Origin: Clostridia bacterium
Lineage (GTDB): Bacteria > Bacillota > Clostridia > Christensenellales > CAG-138
Assembly: GCA_030533005.1 (NCBI GenBank)
Contig: JAUNJX010000014.1
Span: forward strand, 1-44,471
Length of the DNA stretch: 44,471 nucleotides
Reading direction: 5' to 3'
Below the pieces are notes generated by a model. The model was not told the DNA's origin, did not search any database, and was given only the letters and a program-made list of their open reading frames with translations. The number at the start of each line of letters is the position of its first letter. Position 1 is the first letter of the stretch. Positions 1 to 7,772 of the stretch are shown here, piece after piece. Made by a program: the position numbers and the translations under genes.

Positions 1-377
1 GGAAGGGGAACGCTTACAAGAAGCTTGAAGGGTGCGCCGTCTTGCGGGCAGTCGCCGCTTTTCACGCTTTGCTCCGCGACCAAGCCGGCCGGGATATCCG
101 CTGTAGCTATATATTCCACGGTCACGTCGTTTATGCCGAGGTTGGTAAGCGCCTTGCGGGCGTAGGCTTCGGTTTCCAGACGCAGATCGGGGACGTTGCA
201 GGCCGCCGCCGGCGTGGCGGCAACGGGCGACGGGGTGTGCGAAACGAGCACGTCAACGATCTCGGACGTGTCAGGCGCGGTGGGTGCGGCCGCACAGGCG
301 GCCGTTATGCAAAGCACCAGCGACAACGCAGTGCACAAAGCAGCGCGACGCAGGGCAACAGGACGCATGCACGGCAT
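1..377 (-). CDS. PASTA-domain lipoprotein or secreted protein (3' end cut off)
   Basis: The reading frame runs off the left edge, so only the first 125 or so residues are seen. The start at 377 has a GGAGGT ribosome site 7 nt upstream. Residues 1-30 are a basic start, a hydrophobic stretch and a lipobox-like TAAC, suggesting a lipoprotein or a cleaved signal peptide. After a Pro/Ala/Thr-rich linker, residues from about 62 (VPDLRLETEAYARKAL) onward match a PASTA domain, with the usual VPD start, the E-A-x-x-L helix and an IPAGLVAEQSVKSG strand. PASTA domains bind cell-wall muropeptides or act as spacers. Without the C-terminus it is not possible to say whether more PASTA repeats or a catalytic domain follow. 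Confidence 0.72.
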   Translation of the reverse strand, partial: MPCMRPVALRRAALCTALSLVLCITAACAAAPTAPDTSEIVDVLVSHTPSPVAATPAAACNVPDLRLETEAYARKALTNLGINDVTVEYIATADIPAGLVAEQSVKSGDCPQDGAPFKLLVSVPL

Positions 378-455
378 GGCATTTACCTCCGGATAAAGTG
401 GGGTTCCCAATAACCCATACTATCTTGCGCGATTTCACGGGATTCGTCAAGGTAA

Positions 456-1361
456 TTACAGGAAATGACATACATTATTCAAATACCGCTGGAAAAGCTC
501 GCCGGCGGGGGATAAAGGCTGCGTTCTGCTGCACACGCAGTAAAGGGAGCGCTTAAGGAACCGGCTTTCATCCTGAAACAGAAGAAGCTTTCCGAGCTGC
601 TCAAGATCCACCGCCGCCATCTGGGAAAGTATGGAGATGCCCGCGCCGCAGGCTACAGCCTGCTTGATGCTTTCCGTGCTTTCCAGCAGCGCCGTGACAT
701 GCAGCTCGGATGGCGAGATGCCAAGGGAAAGCAGATAGTTTTCCGCCTCCCGCCGCGTGCCGCTGCCAGGCTGGCGCAGGATGAAGGGGGCTGATTTGAG
801 CAAGGATCGCGGGAAAGCGTTGCGCGGCAGCTCGCTGTAGGGCTTTGCATTGGGGGCGATGATGACGAGGCGATCCTCCATGACCGCCTTGCACAGCAAC
901 GCGTCGTCCGCCGGCTCCGTGCCGCACATGCCAAGCTCGGCTTCGCCCGCCTTCACGCAGCGCGCCACCTGATCGCTGTTCATCTGCTGTACGGAAAGCA
1001 CGATATGGGGATAATCGGCGTGAAAATCGCCCGCCACGCGCGGCAGCACATAGGCGGCCGGTATGGTGGAGGCGGCCAGGCGCAGCGTATAGGGCTCCGT
1101 CACGGCGGAATGCTGCACGGCATAGCGCGCCTTGCTGCAAAGATCCAGGATTTCCTGCGCGTAATCATAGAGCGCGATGCCCGCGGCGGAGGGGTAAATG
1201 TTTTTGGTGGAGCGTACCAAAAGCGCTGCGCCCAGCTCCTCCTCCAGCGCGCTTACATGCGCGCTTACGGTGGGCTGGGTGAGGAAAAGCACCTGCGCAG
1301 CCTTGGAAAAGCTGCGCGTTTTGACGACGGCCGTAAAAGCCTCAAGCTGCTTGAAATTCAT
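456..1361 (-). CDS. LysR-family transcriptional regulator
   Basis: A 301-aa protein of normal LysR length. Residues 1-60 hold the winged helix-turn-helix (MNFKQLEAFTAVVKTRSFSK, then LTQPTVSAHVSALEEELG); residues 90-300 form the LysR substrate-binding domain. The frame is open further upstream to 1421, but the Met at 1361 gives the canonical LysR start. The N-terminus closely resembles the LysR regulators that sit with selenium-metabolism genes in Clostridia. This is a recollection of the family pattern, and the tRNA-Sec gene about 700 bp away makes it more credible. It is divergent from the small MGMT-like gene, so it may regulate across the shared intergenic space. The ligand is unknown. Confidence 0.88.
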   Translation of the reverse strand: MNFKQLEAFTAVVKTRSFSKAAQVLFLTQPTVSAHVSALEEELGAALLVRSTKNIYPSAAGIALYDYAQEILDLCSKARYAVQHSAVTEPYTLRLAASTIPAAYVLPRVAGDFHADYPHIVLSVQQMNSDQVARCVKAGEAELGMCGTEPADDALLCKAVMEDRLVIIAPNAKPYSELPRNAFPRSLLKSAPFILRQPGSGTRREAENYLLSLGISPSELHVTALLESTESIKQAVACGAGISILSQMAAVDLEQLGKLLLFQDESRFLKRSLYCVCSRTQPLSPAGELFQRYLNNVCHFL

Positions 1362-1479
1362 ACTTCTATCATAGGCCACGCGCGCAAAAAAAACAACACC
1401 GTATGCTTCATGGCAAAGCACTTTAGCCGGCAGGCGTATGCAACCGGCTTGTCCCGATGCGCGTATCGCTGCTTCCCGA

Positions 1480-1508
1480 TTGACAGCGCGTGATTCGCAT
1501 GCGATACT
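1480..1508 (+). promoter_or_regulatory. Sigma-A-type promoter for the MGMT-like gene
   Basis: TTGACA (1480-1485), a 17-bp spacer and GATACT (1503-1508) match the housekeeping consensus well. Transcription would start near 1515. This excludes the Met codon at 1438 as the start of the downstream gene and favours the TTG at 1558. Confidence 0.65.
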
Positions 1509-1557
1509 GTATCATCTTCCTTGCACAAACCAACCAAAGGGAAAGGCGTCTAATATT

Positions 1558-1866
1558 TTGCAACCCGCTTTTCAGCACATTTACGAGATCGTAAAACAGA
1601 TACCGCAGGGTCGCACGGCAAGCTACGGGCAGATCGCCCTGCTTGCGGGCAATCCCCGCTGGGCGCGCGTAACGGGCTATGCCATGCGCGCGTGCGGCGA
1701 CAATGCCGTACCCTGTCACCGGGTCGTGCACAAGGACGGCAGACTTTCCCCTTCCTTCGGCGTGGGGGGCGCGGCGGAACAACGTGCGCGGCTTTTGGCC
1801 GAAGGCGTTGCCTTTCTTCCCGATGGACGCGTGGATATGGCGCGCTGCGCTTGGCGCGGCATGTGA
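1558..1866 (+). CDS. MGMT-type alkyltransferase-like protein
   Basis: With the TTG start the protein is 102 aa, the size of the single-domain alkyltransferase-like proteins. A purine-rich ribosome site (AAAGGGAAAGG) lies about 12 nt upstream, and the promoter at 1480-1508 rules out the longer frame. It carries the DNA-binding domain of O6-alkylguanine-DNA alkyltransferase: IPQGRTASYGQIALLAG (residues 13-29), the arginine-finger region NPRWARVTGYAMRAC, and PCHRVV with Cys53. Classical ATL proteins replace this Cys with Trp. This one keeps it, so it may still be a suicide methyltransferase despite lacking the N-terminal domain of Ada/Ogt. Role: repair or flagging of O6-alkylguanine. Confidence 0.85.
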   Translation: MQPAFQHIYEIVKQIPQGRTASYGQIALLAGNPRWARVTGYAMRACGDNAVPCHRVVHKDGRLSPSFGVGGAAEQRARLLAEGVAFLPDGRVDMARCAWRGM

Positions 1867-2007
1867 TTTTGCGGCTAACCTTCTTGCTTTTATCCCCCTG
1901 ACCTTCAACCGTCCGAAGCGGCGTATACGGTGAGGGCGGAAAGCAGGGTGCAGCCAATGCTTTCAATATGATTTGCAACGGCCGTGCGCGATAGCGAACA
2001 GTTAAGC

Positions 2008-2037
2008 ATCGGCAAAGGGCGAGCGGCCTTTGCCGAT
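2008..2037. repeat. Perfect 11-bp inverted repeat
   Basis: Arms ATCGGCAAAGG (2008-2018) and CCTTTGCCGAT (2027-2037) enclose an 8-nt loop. No T-tract follows on either strand, so it is not a plain intrinsic terminator. It lies between the MGMT-like gene and the tRNA-Sec terminator; no gene is visible in 1867-2042. Confidence 0.6.
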
Positions 2038-2042
2038 AAGTG

Positions 2043-2069
2043 AAAGAGCGCCCCAAGCGGGCGCTCTTT
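2043..2069 (-). terminator. Terminator behind tRNA-Sec
   Basis: An 11-bp GC-rich stem (2043-2053 with 2059-2069) and a CAAGC loop begin directly after the tRNA CCA. On the minus strand the stem ends in TTT; on the plus strand it ends in TTTT, so it can serve both directions, including the MGMT-like gene. Confidence 0.75.
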
Positions 2070-2166
2070 TGGCGGGAGCATGTGGGAATCGAACCCACCA
2101 AAGCGGGTACTAGCCGCTTACGTCGGTTTTGAAGACCGGGAGGCACACCAGAACCTATCTGCTCCC
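2070..2166 (-). tRNA. selC: tRNA-Sec (anticodon TCA)
   Basis: A 97-nt gene with encoded CCA. Acceptor arm GGGAGCA pairs with TGCTCCC, discriminator G as in other bacterial tRNA-Sec. The anticodon loop reads CTTCAAA, giving UCA. The long variable arm pairs AAGCGG with CCGCTT, and the T arm is GTGGG-TTCGATT-CCCAC. The long extra arm with a UCA anticodon is diagnostic for the selenocysteine tRNA. The organism therefore very likely reads in-frame UGA as selenocysteine; selA, selB and selD are not in the window. The eighth acceptor pair would be G-A, a small oddity. Confidence 0.95.
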
Positions 2167-2177
2167 ACAGTTTCTTC

Positions 2178-2206
2178 ATTATACAGACTATTTCCTCACT
2201 GGACAA
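2178..2206 (-). promoter_or_regulatory. Promoter of tRNA-Sec
   Basis: On the minus strand TTGTCC (2206-2201), 17 bp, then a perfect TATAAT (2183-2178). The predicted start falls just a few bases before the tRNA 5' end. Confidence 0.7.
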
Positions 2207-2272
2207 GTCCTTTGTGCAAATTTCATTTCGGGTACGGCGTACATACAGATACATCGGGAAAGCATTGTTGAT

Positions 2273-2301
2273 TTGAAGCGCATGGAAAAATGTGCTATGA
2301 T
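2273..2301 (+). promoter_or_regulatory. Promoter of the 797-aa secreted protein
   Basis: TTGAAG (2273-2278), 17-bp spacer, TATGAT (2296-2301). It sits about 80 bp before the chosen start codon and supports that start over in-frame codons further upstream, which would overlap tRNA-Sec. Confidence 0.6.
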
Positions 2302-2383
2302 AAAAGCAGCCCAATTATGCAAACCGCGCTTCCTTGGCGCTGCCATTTCCACAATAACCGATACAGAAGGGAACCGTTTCATT

Positions 2384-4777
2384 ATGTATAATCACCCGTC
2401 CAGAAGCATGCTTTCCTTTTTCCTTGCGTTGCTGCTGCTCTTTTGCGCGCTGCTTGCGCCCGCGACGACGCTTGCCGCGCCTAGCAATGCGGCGAGCTGC
2501 TGGGACTTTATCAACACCACGACCTGCGACCAATTTCAGGTGGGCGTGGATTCCAATTCCTTTCCCCATTCCCGCAGCGCGTTCCCGCCCAGCTATGCGC
2601 TGGACAGAGCGTATCAAAGCGCGCTTTTCAAGATGGCGACAAAGAAGGAATACCAGCGCATCGTGGAATACATGCAGAAGGAATGGGGCGGCTCCTGCTA
2701 TGGCATATCCACCACGATGATACTCAATCGTCTTACGCGCATGAAAATGATTTCTCCGGGGCTGCCTGCTTCCACCATGCACAGTGGCGCGAAGAATTAT
2801 TTTTCTATACCCAATCCCAAAACCAGCCGCTCGGCGCTCAACTATATCAACTATTTCATGCTTTCGCAGTTTGTCTCTAAAAGCCGCGCCGGTATTGAGA
2901 CGAAGGCCATAACGACGCGCAAAGACGGGAAGATATTTTACGACCGCGCAAGCCTTGAGGCCGTGGTGAAGAAGGTCGTAGACTTCGTGGATACGGGCAG
3001 ACCCTTTCAGGTTGGCTATGGTTATGGCGACGGCGGCCATGCCATCGTGGGCTGCGATTACTATTTCTATAACGATAACGACCCGGCAAAAAACCGCGAC
3101 ATCATCGTCTTGAAATTCTATGATGAAAATGACAGGGGGATGGCTGCGCGGTATGGCACGCCGCATTTTTGCTATGTCAAGCTGGCCCTTAAAAACGGCG
3201 TGATAGAGCCGCTTGCGGAGCACAAGGACAGCAATGGCAACGAACGCGTCTATCTGTACTATTACAATTACGCAAAAAAGAAATTCTTTGGCACCAAGGT
3301 GTTGACATATCTTGCTGTGCGGGATACCGCCAAGCTGTATCAGAATCTCAGAACCGGCGGCGCGATGAACTTCCTGGCCAGCAGCGCGTCCTCTGCCGCG
3401 CCCCCGCAGGCGGTGCTGACGCTGGACGACATAGACGGTTATGACGCGGACTTTCGCATTAAGCCCTTCGCTTACGGCGCGGGCGGCGATGTGAATCATG
3501 TCGATTATGCCGACGGCTGCGGCAGGCTCTTTAGGATACAGGGCGGCAGCGTTGATCCCGGCGCCCTGATCGATGACGAAGATTCGATCGATACGGAGAC
3601 TGCGGCCTATGCCTATCCCGCCATCCCCGTGGACGCAAAGGATACCGATCTCGATTTTGCCAACATGGTCGTTACCTCCGTTTCGCCTGGCTATCGTCAT
3701 GAGGGCTACGATGAGGGAGAAGGGCTCTACATGGAGATCGATCTCATGGATGCGGGCAAGGTGGACAGAACGGTGAAAACCTTTGACGGCTACGATATCG
3801 TGACCTCCGACGCGTTCCTGCCGGGCGTGAGCCTTGCAAAAGGCGACCATTACGCATGGGTGGGCGGAAGCGGCATCGATTACATCCGTTTTTCCTCCGA
3901 TGGGCGGCTGCGCGATGTGATCGCGGGGGATGGCGCGCCGGGCGGCTCGGCGGAGCTGTACTTTGGCACCGACGGCGACGAGCTTGGCCTTGACATGTTC
4001 CGTCTTGCCGTGCAGAATTTCTCCATCCTGCAGGTTTTCGACGAGGAGGACGGCGCGGCGTTTGCGGACGGCGTATGGCTCAGGACGGACGGGCTTGCGG
4101 ATGGCTTTGACTTCACCTTCTATCAGGACGAGCTGGAAAGCGATGATTATGAGGGCGATATCGCCTATGAGGATACGGACGACGTGTGGATCAAGATCGC
4201 GCCAAAGCGTATGCCGGACGGCACGCTGGGCGTTGAGGTTTGGGCGCAGCCGTGGTATGAGGGCGAGGATCCGCATGCGTTTACCGATGAGGACGTCGTG
4301 TTTAGAAGCGAATTCCACGCGCGCACGTTCCCTTCGGAATATGGCGCGTCCGCCACTGCGTATTCGCAGACGGACAGCCGCAACGAATACCCCATGAAGG
4401 GCGGCGAAAACGGTGTGCCGCAGCCTGACGGCGGCCTCCGCTTCACCATCGACGCGCCTCATGAAAAACAGACCGGCGCGGCCGTGGACGGAAAGCCCCT
4501 GCAAAAGGACGTGGATTATGAAAGCGAACCGGGCAGCACCATCATCACGTTAAAGCCCGCTTTCCTTTCCACACTTGCGGACGGCACGCACAGGCTGGAG
4601 GTCTACTTTACCGACGGGCACGCGCAAACGACCTTCACCACGCCTGTTGGGGCGCCTCTTTCCACGGCGGCGGTCACGAGCGTCCCCGCCACGGGCGGCG
4701 CGCCGATCGGCACGGTTCTTCTGCTTGCGGGTGTGCTTGGCGTATGCTTATGGAGCAAAAAACGCAGGGACGCTTGA
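2384..4777 (+). CDS. Secreted, wall-anchored protein with possible Cys/His peptidase domain
   Basis: A 797-aa protein. Residues 8-33 form a strong signal peptide, so ATG 2384 is preferred although the frame is open to 2129. The N-terminal half contains a WGGSCYGIS motif (Cys105) and a GDGGHAIVGCDYY motif (His219). A Cys in a G-G-x-C-x-G context and a later His before hydrophobic residues is the arrangement of papain-like (C1/C39-type) folds, but this assignment is an inference. The acidic middle and C-terminal part has no domain I recognise. The tail reads VPATGG, a hydrophobic segment and KKRRDA, a sortase-signal variant of LPxTG or a membrane anchor. It is transcribed alone, with a terminator 40 bp downstream. 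Confidence 0.75.
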   Translation: MYNHPSRSMLSFFLALLLLFCALLAPATTLAAPSNAASCWDFINTTTCDQFQVGVDSNSFPHSRSAFPPSYALDRAYQSALFKMATKKEYQRIVEYMQKEWGGSCYGISTTMILNRLTRMKMISPGLPASTMHSGAKNYFSIPNPKTSRSALNYINYFMLSQFVSKSRAGIETKAITTRKDGKIFYDRASLEAVVKKVVDFVDTGRPFQVGYGYGDGGHAIVGCDYYFYNDNDPAKNRDIIVLKFYDENDRGMAARYGTPHFCYVKLALKNGVIEPLAEHKDSNGNERVYLYYYNYAKKKFFGTKVLTYLAVRDTAKLYQNLRTGGAMNFLASSASSAAPPQAVLTLDDIDGYDADFRIKPFAYGAGGDVNHVDYADGCGRLFRIQGGSVDPGALIDDEDSIDTETAAYAYPAIPVDAKDTDLDFANMVVTSVSPGYRHEGYDEGEGLYMEIDLMDAGKVDRTVKTFDGYDIVTSDAFLPGVSLAKGDHYAWVGGSGIDYIRFSSDGRLRDVIAGDGAPGGSAELYFGTDGDELGLDMFRLAVQNFSILQVFDEEDGAAFADGVWLRTDGLADGFDFTFYQDELESDDYEGDIAYEDTDDVWIKIAPKRMPDGTLGVEVWAQPWYEGEDPHAFTDEDVVFRSEFHARTFPSEYGASATAYSQTDSRNEYPMKGGENGVPQPDGGLRFTIDAPHEKQTGAAVDGKPLQKDVDYESEPGSTIITLKPAFLSTLADGTHRLEVYFTDGHAQTTFTTPVGAPLSTAAVTSVPATGGAPIGTVLLLAGVLGVCLWSKKRRDA

Positions 4778-4816
4778 TAGGGGTCGGGATGCATGGCCGG
4801 CCATAGCGCGATAAGG

Positions 4817-4849
4817 AAGGAGCCGCCCCGCTTGGGGACGGCTCCTTTT
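4817..4849 (+). terminator. Strong intrinsic terminator between convergent genes
   Basis: Stem arms 4817-4829 and 4834-4847 (13 pairs with one bulged A), loop GCTT, then TT on the plus strand. It probably also closes the minus-strand operon that ends at 4869. Confidence 0.8.
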
Positions 4850-4868
4850 GTATGTGTTGACAGAACGC

Positions 4869-5897
4869 TTATTTTTCAGGTATTTCGCCGGAAACCAAGA
4901 TACGGGAGCCCATATCCTCCTCCGTAGCACCCGTCTGATAGCTCTGGTCGGCGATATAGAGCTTGTTGCCGATCAGGAAGGCCTGCGAATAATGGTCATG
5001 ATTGGCGACGTCGCCGCCTACGGTGGCGACAAGGCTGTAATCCGAGAGCTTATAGATATTGACCACGGAGTTTTCCGCCTGATAGGTGGAAACGATCAGG
5101 TAATCGCCGGAAATGGAGATGCCGTAAGCCTCCTCGCAGTCGATGACCTTCTCAAACTTGCTGCCGTCGTTGCTGAATTTGGCAACGGCGTCCGCTTTCG
5201 CGCCTTGCGCAAGCTTCATCGTGAGATAAAGACTACCGTCGGGGCCGACCGCGATGTAGTTTGCGTCGGCTTCCGCAACGCCTGTCTTAAGGGGCAGGTT
5301 CACGATGCCGTCCACGCCGAAAGCGGGGTTGATCGCGGGGGACGCGGGGTCGGTTACGTCATAGCAATAGATGCGGTTGGCGCCATAGTTGGTGATGAAA
5401 TAGGCGTAGTATTTGTCGCCGTCCTTGTAGACCGCAACGCCGTTTGCGCCGCAGTCCATAAGGCCGAGATCCACGATGGTCTCGGAGATCATTTCGCCGG
5501 TGCTGTCATCGATGACGAAAAGGGAAATGAAGGACGCCTTATTGTAGGTGACGACGGCGTAGACATAGCCGCGGTCGTCCGCGGCGAGACCCTTGGCGTA
5601 TTCCGGCCAATCCCCTACGCTGCCGTCATGGAATATCCACTGTTCTTCGCCGGAGGCGACGTCGATCTTGCGGACGCCGTTGGCGGTAAGGAGGATGTGA
5701 CCCGTGTAGAGGCTCTTTCCGTCCAGTGAGGCCGCCATGCCGCGAAGGGACTTGACGGGCGCGTCGAACACCTTATAATCTGTGAAGGTGAGGCCGTCAA
5801 AGTTCAGCGCCTTGGCGCTTTCGGCCTTCTGCCCGCAGCCCGTGAGGCAAAGCAGCAGCGCCAGAGACAACAACAGTGCTGGAATTGTTTTCTTCAT
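4869..5897 (-). CDS. Beta-propeller-like lipoprotein
   Basis: 342 aa with a classic lipoprotein signal (MKKTIPALLLSLALLLCLTGC, lipobox LTGC, Cys at residue 21). The rest consists of repeated blade-like units such as GMAASLDGKSLYTGHILLT, GLAADDRGYVYAVV and IAVGPDGSLYLTMK, typical of NHL/WD-like or PQQ-like propellers that scaffold or bind ligands outside the membrane. It starts 9 bp after the solute-binding protein gene and is the third gene of the riboswitch-controlled operon. A receptor or accessory role with the kinase and the binding protein is likely. No enzymatic residues can be assigned. Confidence 0.8.
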   Translation of the reverse strand: MKKTIPALLLSLALLLCLTGCGQKAESAKALNFDGLTFTDYKVFDAPVKSLRGMAASLDGKSLYTGHILLTANGVRKIDVASGEEQWIFHDGSVGDWPEYAKGLAADDRGYVYAVVTYNKASFISLFVIDDSTGEMISETIVDLGLMDCGANGVAVYKDGDKYYAYFITNYGANRIYCYDVTDPASPAINPAFGVDGIVNLPLKTGVAEADANYIAVGPDGSLYLTMKLAQGAKADAVAKFSNDGSKFEKVIDCEEAYGISISGDYLIVSTYQAENSVVNIYKLSDYSLVATVGGDVANHDHYSQAFLIGNKLYIADQSYQTGATEEDMGSRILVSGEIPEK

Positions 5898-5906
5898 GAT
5901 TTTCTC

Positions 5907-7772
5907 CTATTGTATGTATTTGGGTTCAGGCAGATCAAAGGGGGAGATCGAAGCCTGTGAAGCGCAGTAGGACGCGAGCGTCTGCATCAAGCTTTGTCCG
6001 TAGGGTTCCGCGCGGACGCAGCCGCTCTCCGGGATGCTGATGTTGCTTGGCACGCACACGCGGTATTCGCGCGATAGATCAAGGCGTTCGCCATCGGCCA
6101 AATACGCGCCGGTGGTGAGATAGAGATCCTTTTCCTTGTTAAAGGTAAGCTCCGGCGTCATGCCAAGGCAGATGTTGTTCGTTTTATTGATGTCCACGAG
6201 GGAGAGAAGCTGCGCGCCGGTCATGGTATACACTTGCACGTCTAAAAAGTGAAATAACGTCGATTCGAGTATGGGGACGGTCACGTCGCCTTCATAGAGT
6301 TTGGTGCTTGCAACCTGCGTATCATGGAAATGCCCGTAATAGTCAGGGCGCGTCGAAGGGGGCGCAACGGCGACGTCGCTGCCCGTCTGCGTACGCATGG
6401 CTTGCATAATCAGGTTGAGAACCTGCTGGAGCGAGAAGGTCTCCGTCGCCTGCGTGAGCACCTCCTTCATGCGGCTGTCCTCTAAAAGCTGTAGCGCCCG
6501 CGCGTCATTGAGGGAGGAAAGCAGCTCGTTTTCGGCTTCCTCCGTCGCGTCGCCGGACAAAAAAGCGAGCACCGCTGCGCCAAAGGAGCTGTCTACCGCA
6601 AACGGCGCGACCTCCTCCACAAGATTACCGCCCTCCAAGACGCGCTTGAATGCCGCAAGGGAGGGGGAGGATAGCTCGTCCATCAGGCCATAGCAGGGCG
6701 ATACCAGTCCCCGGCAGGATTCAAGCAGGCGAAGCTGTCCCTTTTCGCTGTAGATATAGTCCGCGATCCTGCTAAGCGCCGCCGCCATCTCGGGGTCATT
6801 CATGGATTTTGCGCTCATGCCAAGATAGAGCGTGTTGTGTTCGATGATGACGCCGTCGGGAAAGGCTTGGGAATACAGCGGCATCATGGCAAACTTGTCG
6901 TGCGTGCCGCTGTTATAGACCTGTGAGAGCGATTCGCCGTTGGCGATGCACATGGCGACCTGCCGCTCCTTCATCAAATGCGCGATCCCCTCCGTGAAGC
7001 TTTCCAGATCATCCGCGATATGGCCGACTGTGCCGAGCATCCGCAGGTAGGGGAGGGTGCCTGTGAAGGTTTCCCGCTCCGCCTTGGGATTGGCTGTGGA
7101 AAAGGCTTTTTGCCATTTGTAGCCGCTGAGCGTTGCGCCGTCGTTGATCAGATAGGCGGTGGAGAAAAGTCCCGTCCCGAGATCCGCCATGGTGCGCACC
7201 GAAATGGGCGGCATGCCCGCATCGTATATGGTGGTGAGCAGCTTGGTGAATTCCGCGTAGTTTTGCGGAACCTCCCAGCCGTTCTCCTCAAACATGGTCT
7301 GGTTGTAGATGATACCCTTGAGCCCCACGAAGAAGGGCAGATAGTAGAGCTTGCCGTCGATGGCGATATTGTTGAGGTAGGAGGTTTGGAAGCGCGAGGT
7401 GTACCCTTCGCCCGACACCTCCGCGAATGCGTTGGTAAGATTGGGAAGATCGGCGCTCAACGCGTCCGCGATGATGATATCCGGCACATCCTCATGGATG
7501 GCCATCTGCGAGAGGATGACTCCCGCTTTTTGCGAGCCTTCCGTGCCATCGACATGACCCCGGCGCACCATGGATTGAAAATCAAATTCATATTCGGGGA
7601 ATACGTCCCGCAGCTCGATGACGTAATTGAAAATAGAGGAGCTGTCATCAAATTCGATCCTTATGCGCAGCTTTTTGTTATCCTGCGCGACGGGGGCGCA
7701 GCATGTAACGCAAAAGAGGAAGGCCAAGATAAGCAGCATGGACACGGCGCGCAAGAGCTTGTTTTTCATCAT
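5907..7772 (-). CDS. Solute-binding lipoprotein with 5'-nucleotidase-like C-terminal domain
   Basis: 621 aa. Residues 1-27 are a signal sequence ending in a Cys-rich lipobox (VTCCAP). About 35-420 is a family 1 extracellular solute-binding fold (LYYLPFFVGLKGIIYNQTMF, then NGWEVPQNYAEFTKLL), the type that binds sugars. About 440-600 resembles the C-terminal domain of 5'-nucleotidases: LYEGDVTVPI, then VYTMTGAQLLSLVD and LDLSREYRVCVPSN line up with GDITYGDMN, LEVTGAQILAALE and LDESKTYTLATND of the true 5'-nucleotidase at 31888-33594. The metallophosphatase domain is absent, so it should bind rather than cleave. The start overlaps the kinase stop by 4 nt (ATGA), implying translational coupling. 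It is probably the extracellular sensor partner of the kinase. Confidence 0.82.
   Translation of the reverse strand: MMKNKLLRAVSMLLILAFLFCVTCCAPVAQDNKKLRIRIEFDDSSSIFNYVIELRDVFPEYEFDFQSMVRRGHVDGTEGSQKAGVILSQMAIHEDVPDIIIADALSADLPNLTNAFAEVSGEGYTSRFQTSYLNNIAIDGKLYYLPFFVGLKGIIYNQTMFEENGWEVPQNYAEFTKLLTTIYDAGMPPISVRTMADLGTGLFSTAYLINDGATLSGYKWQKAFSTANPKAERETFTGTLPYLRMLGTVGHIADDLESFTEGIAHLMKERQVAMCIANGESLSQVYNSGTHDKFAMMPLYSQAFPDGVIIEHNTLYLGMSAKSMNDPEMAAALSRIADYIYSEKGQLRLLESCRGLVSPCYGLMDELSSPSLAAFKRVLEGGNLVEEVAPFAVDSSFGAAVLAFLSGDATEEAENELLSSLNDARALQLLEDSRMKEVLTQATETFSLQQVLNLIMQAMRTQTGSDVAVAPPSTRPDYYGHFHDTQVASTKLYEGDVTVPILESTLFHFLDVQVYTMTGAQLLSLVDINKTNNICLGMTPELTFNKEKDLYLTTGAYLADGERLDLSREYRVCVPSNISIPESGCVRAEPYGQSLMQTLASYCASQASISPFDLPEPKYIQ

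Noticed and set aside
2315-4504. Long open frame antisense to the 797-aa secreted protein
   Set aside because: It is a shadow: His/Arg/Ala-rich, no domain, no ribosome site, and the plus strand has a clear signal peptide and anchor.
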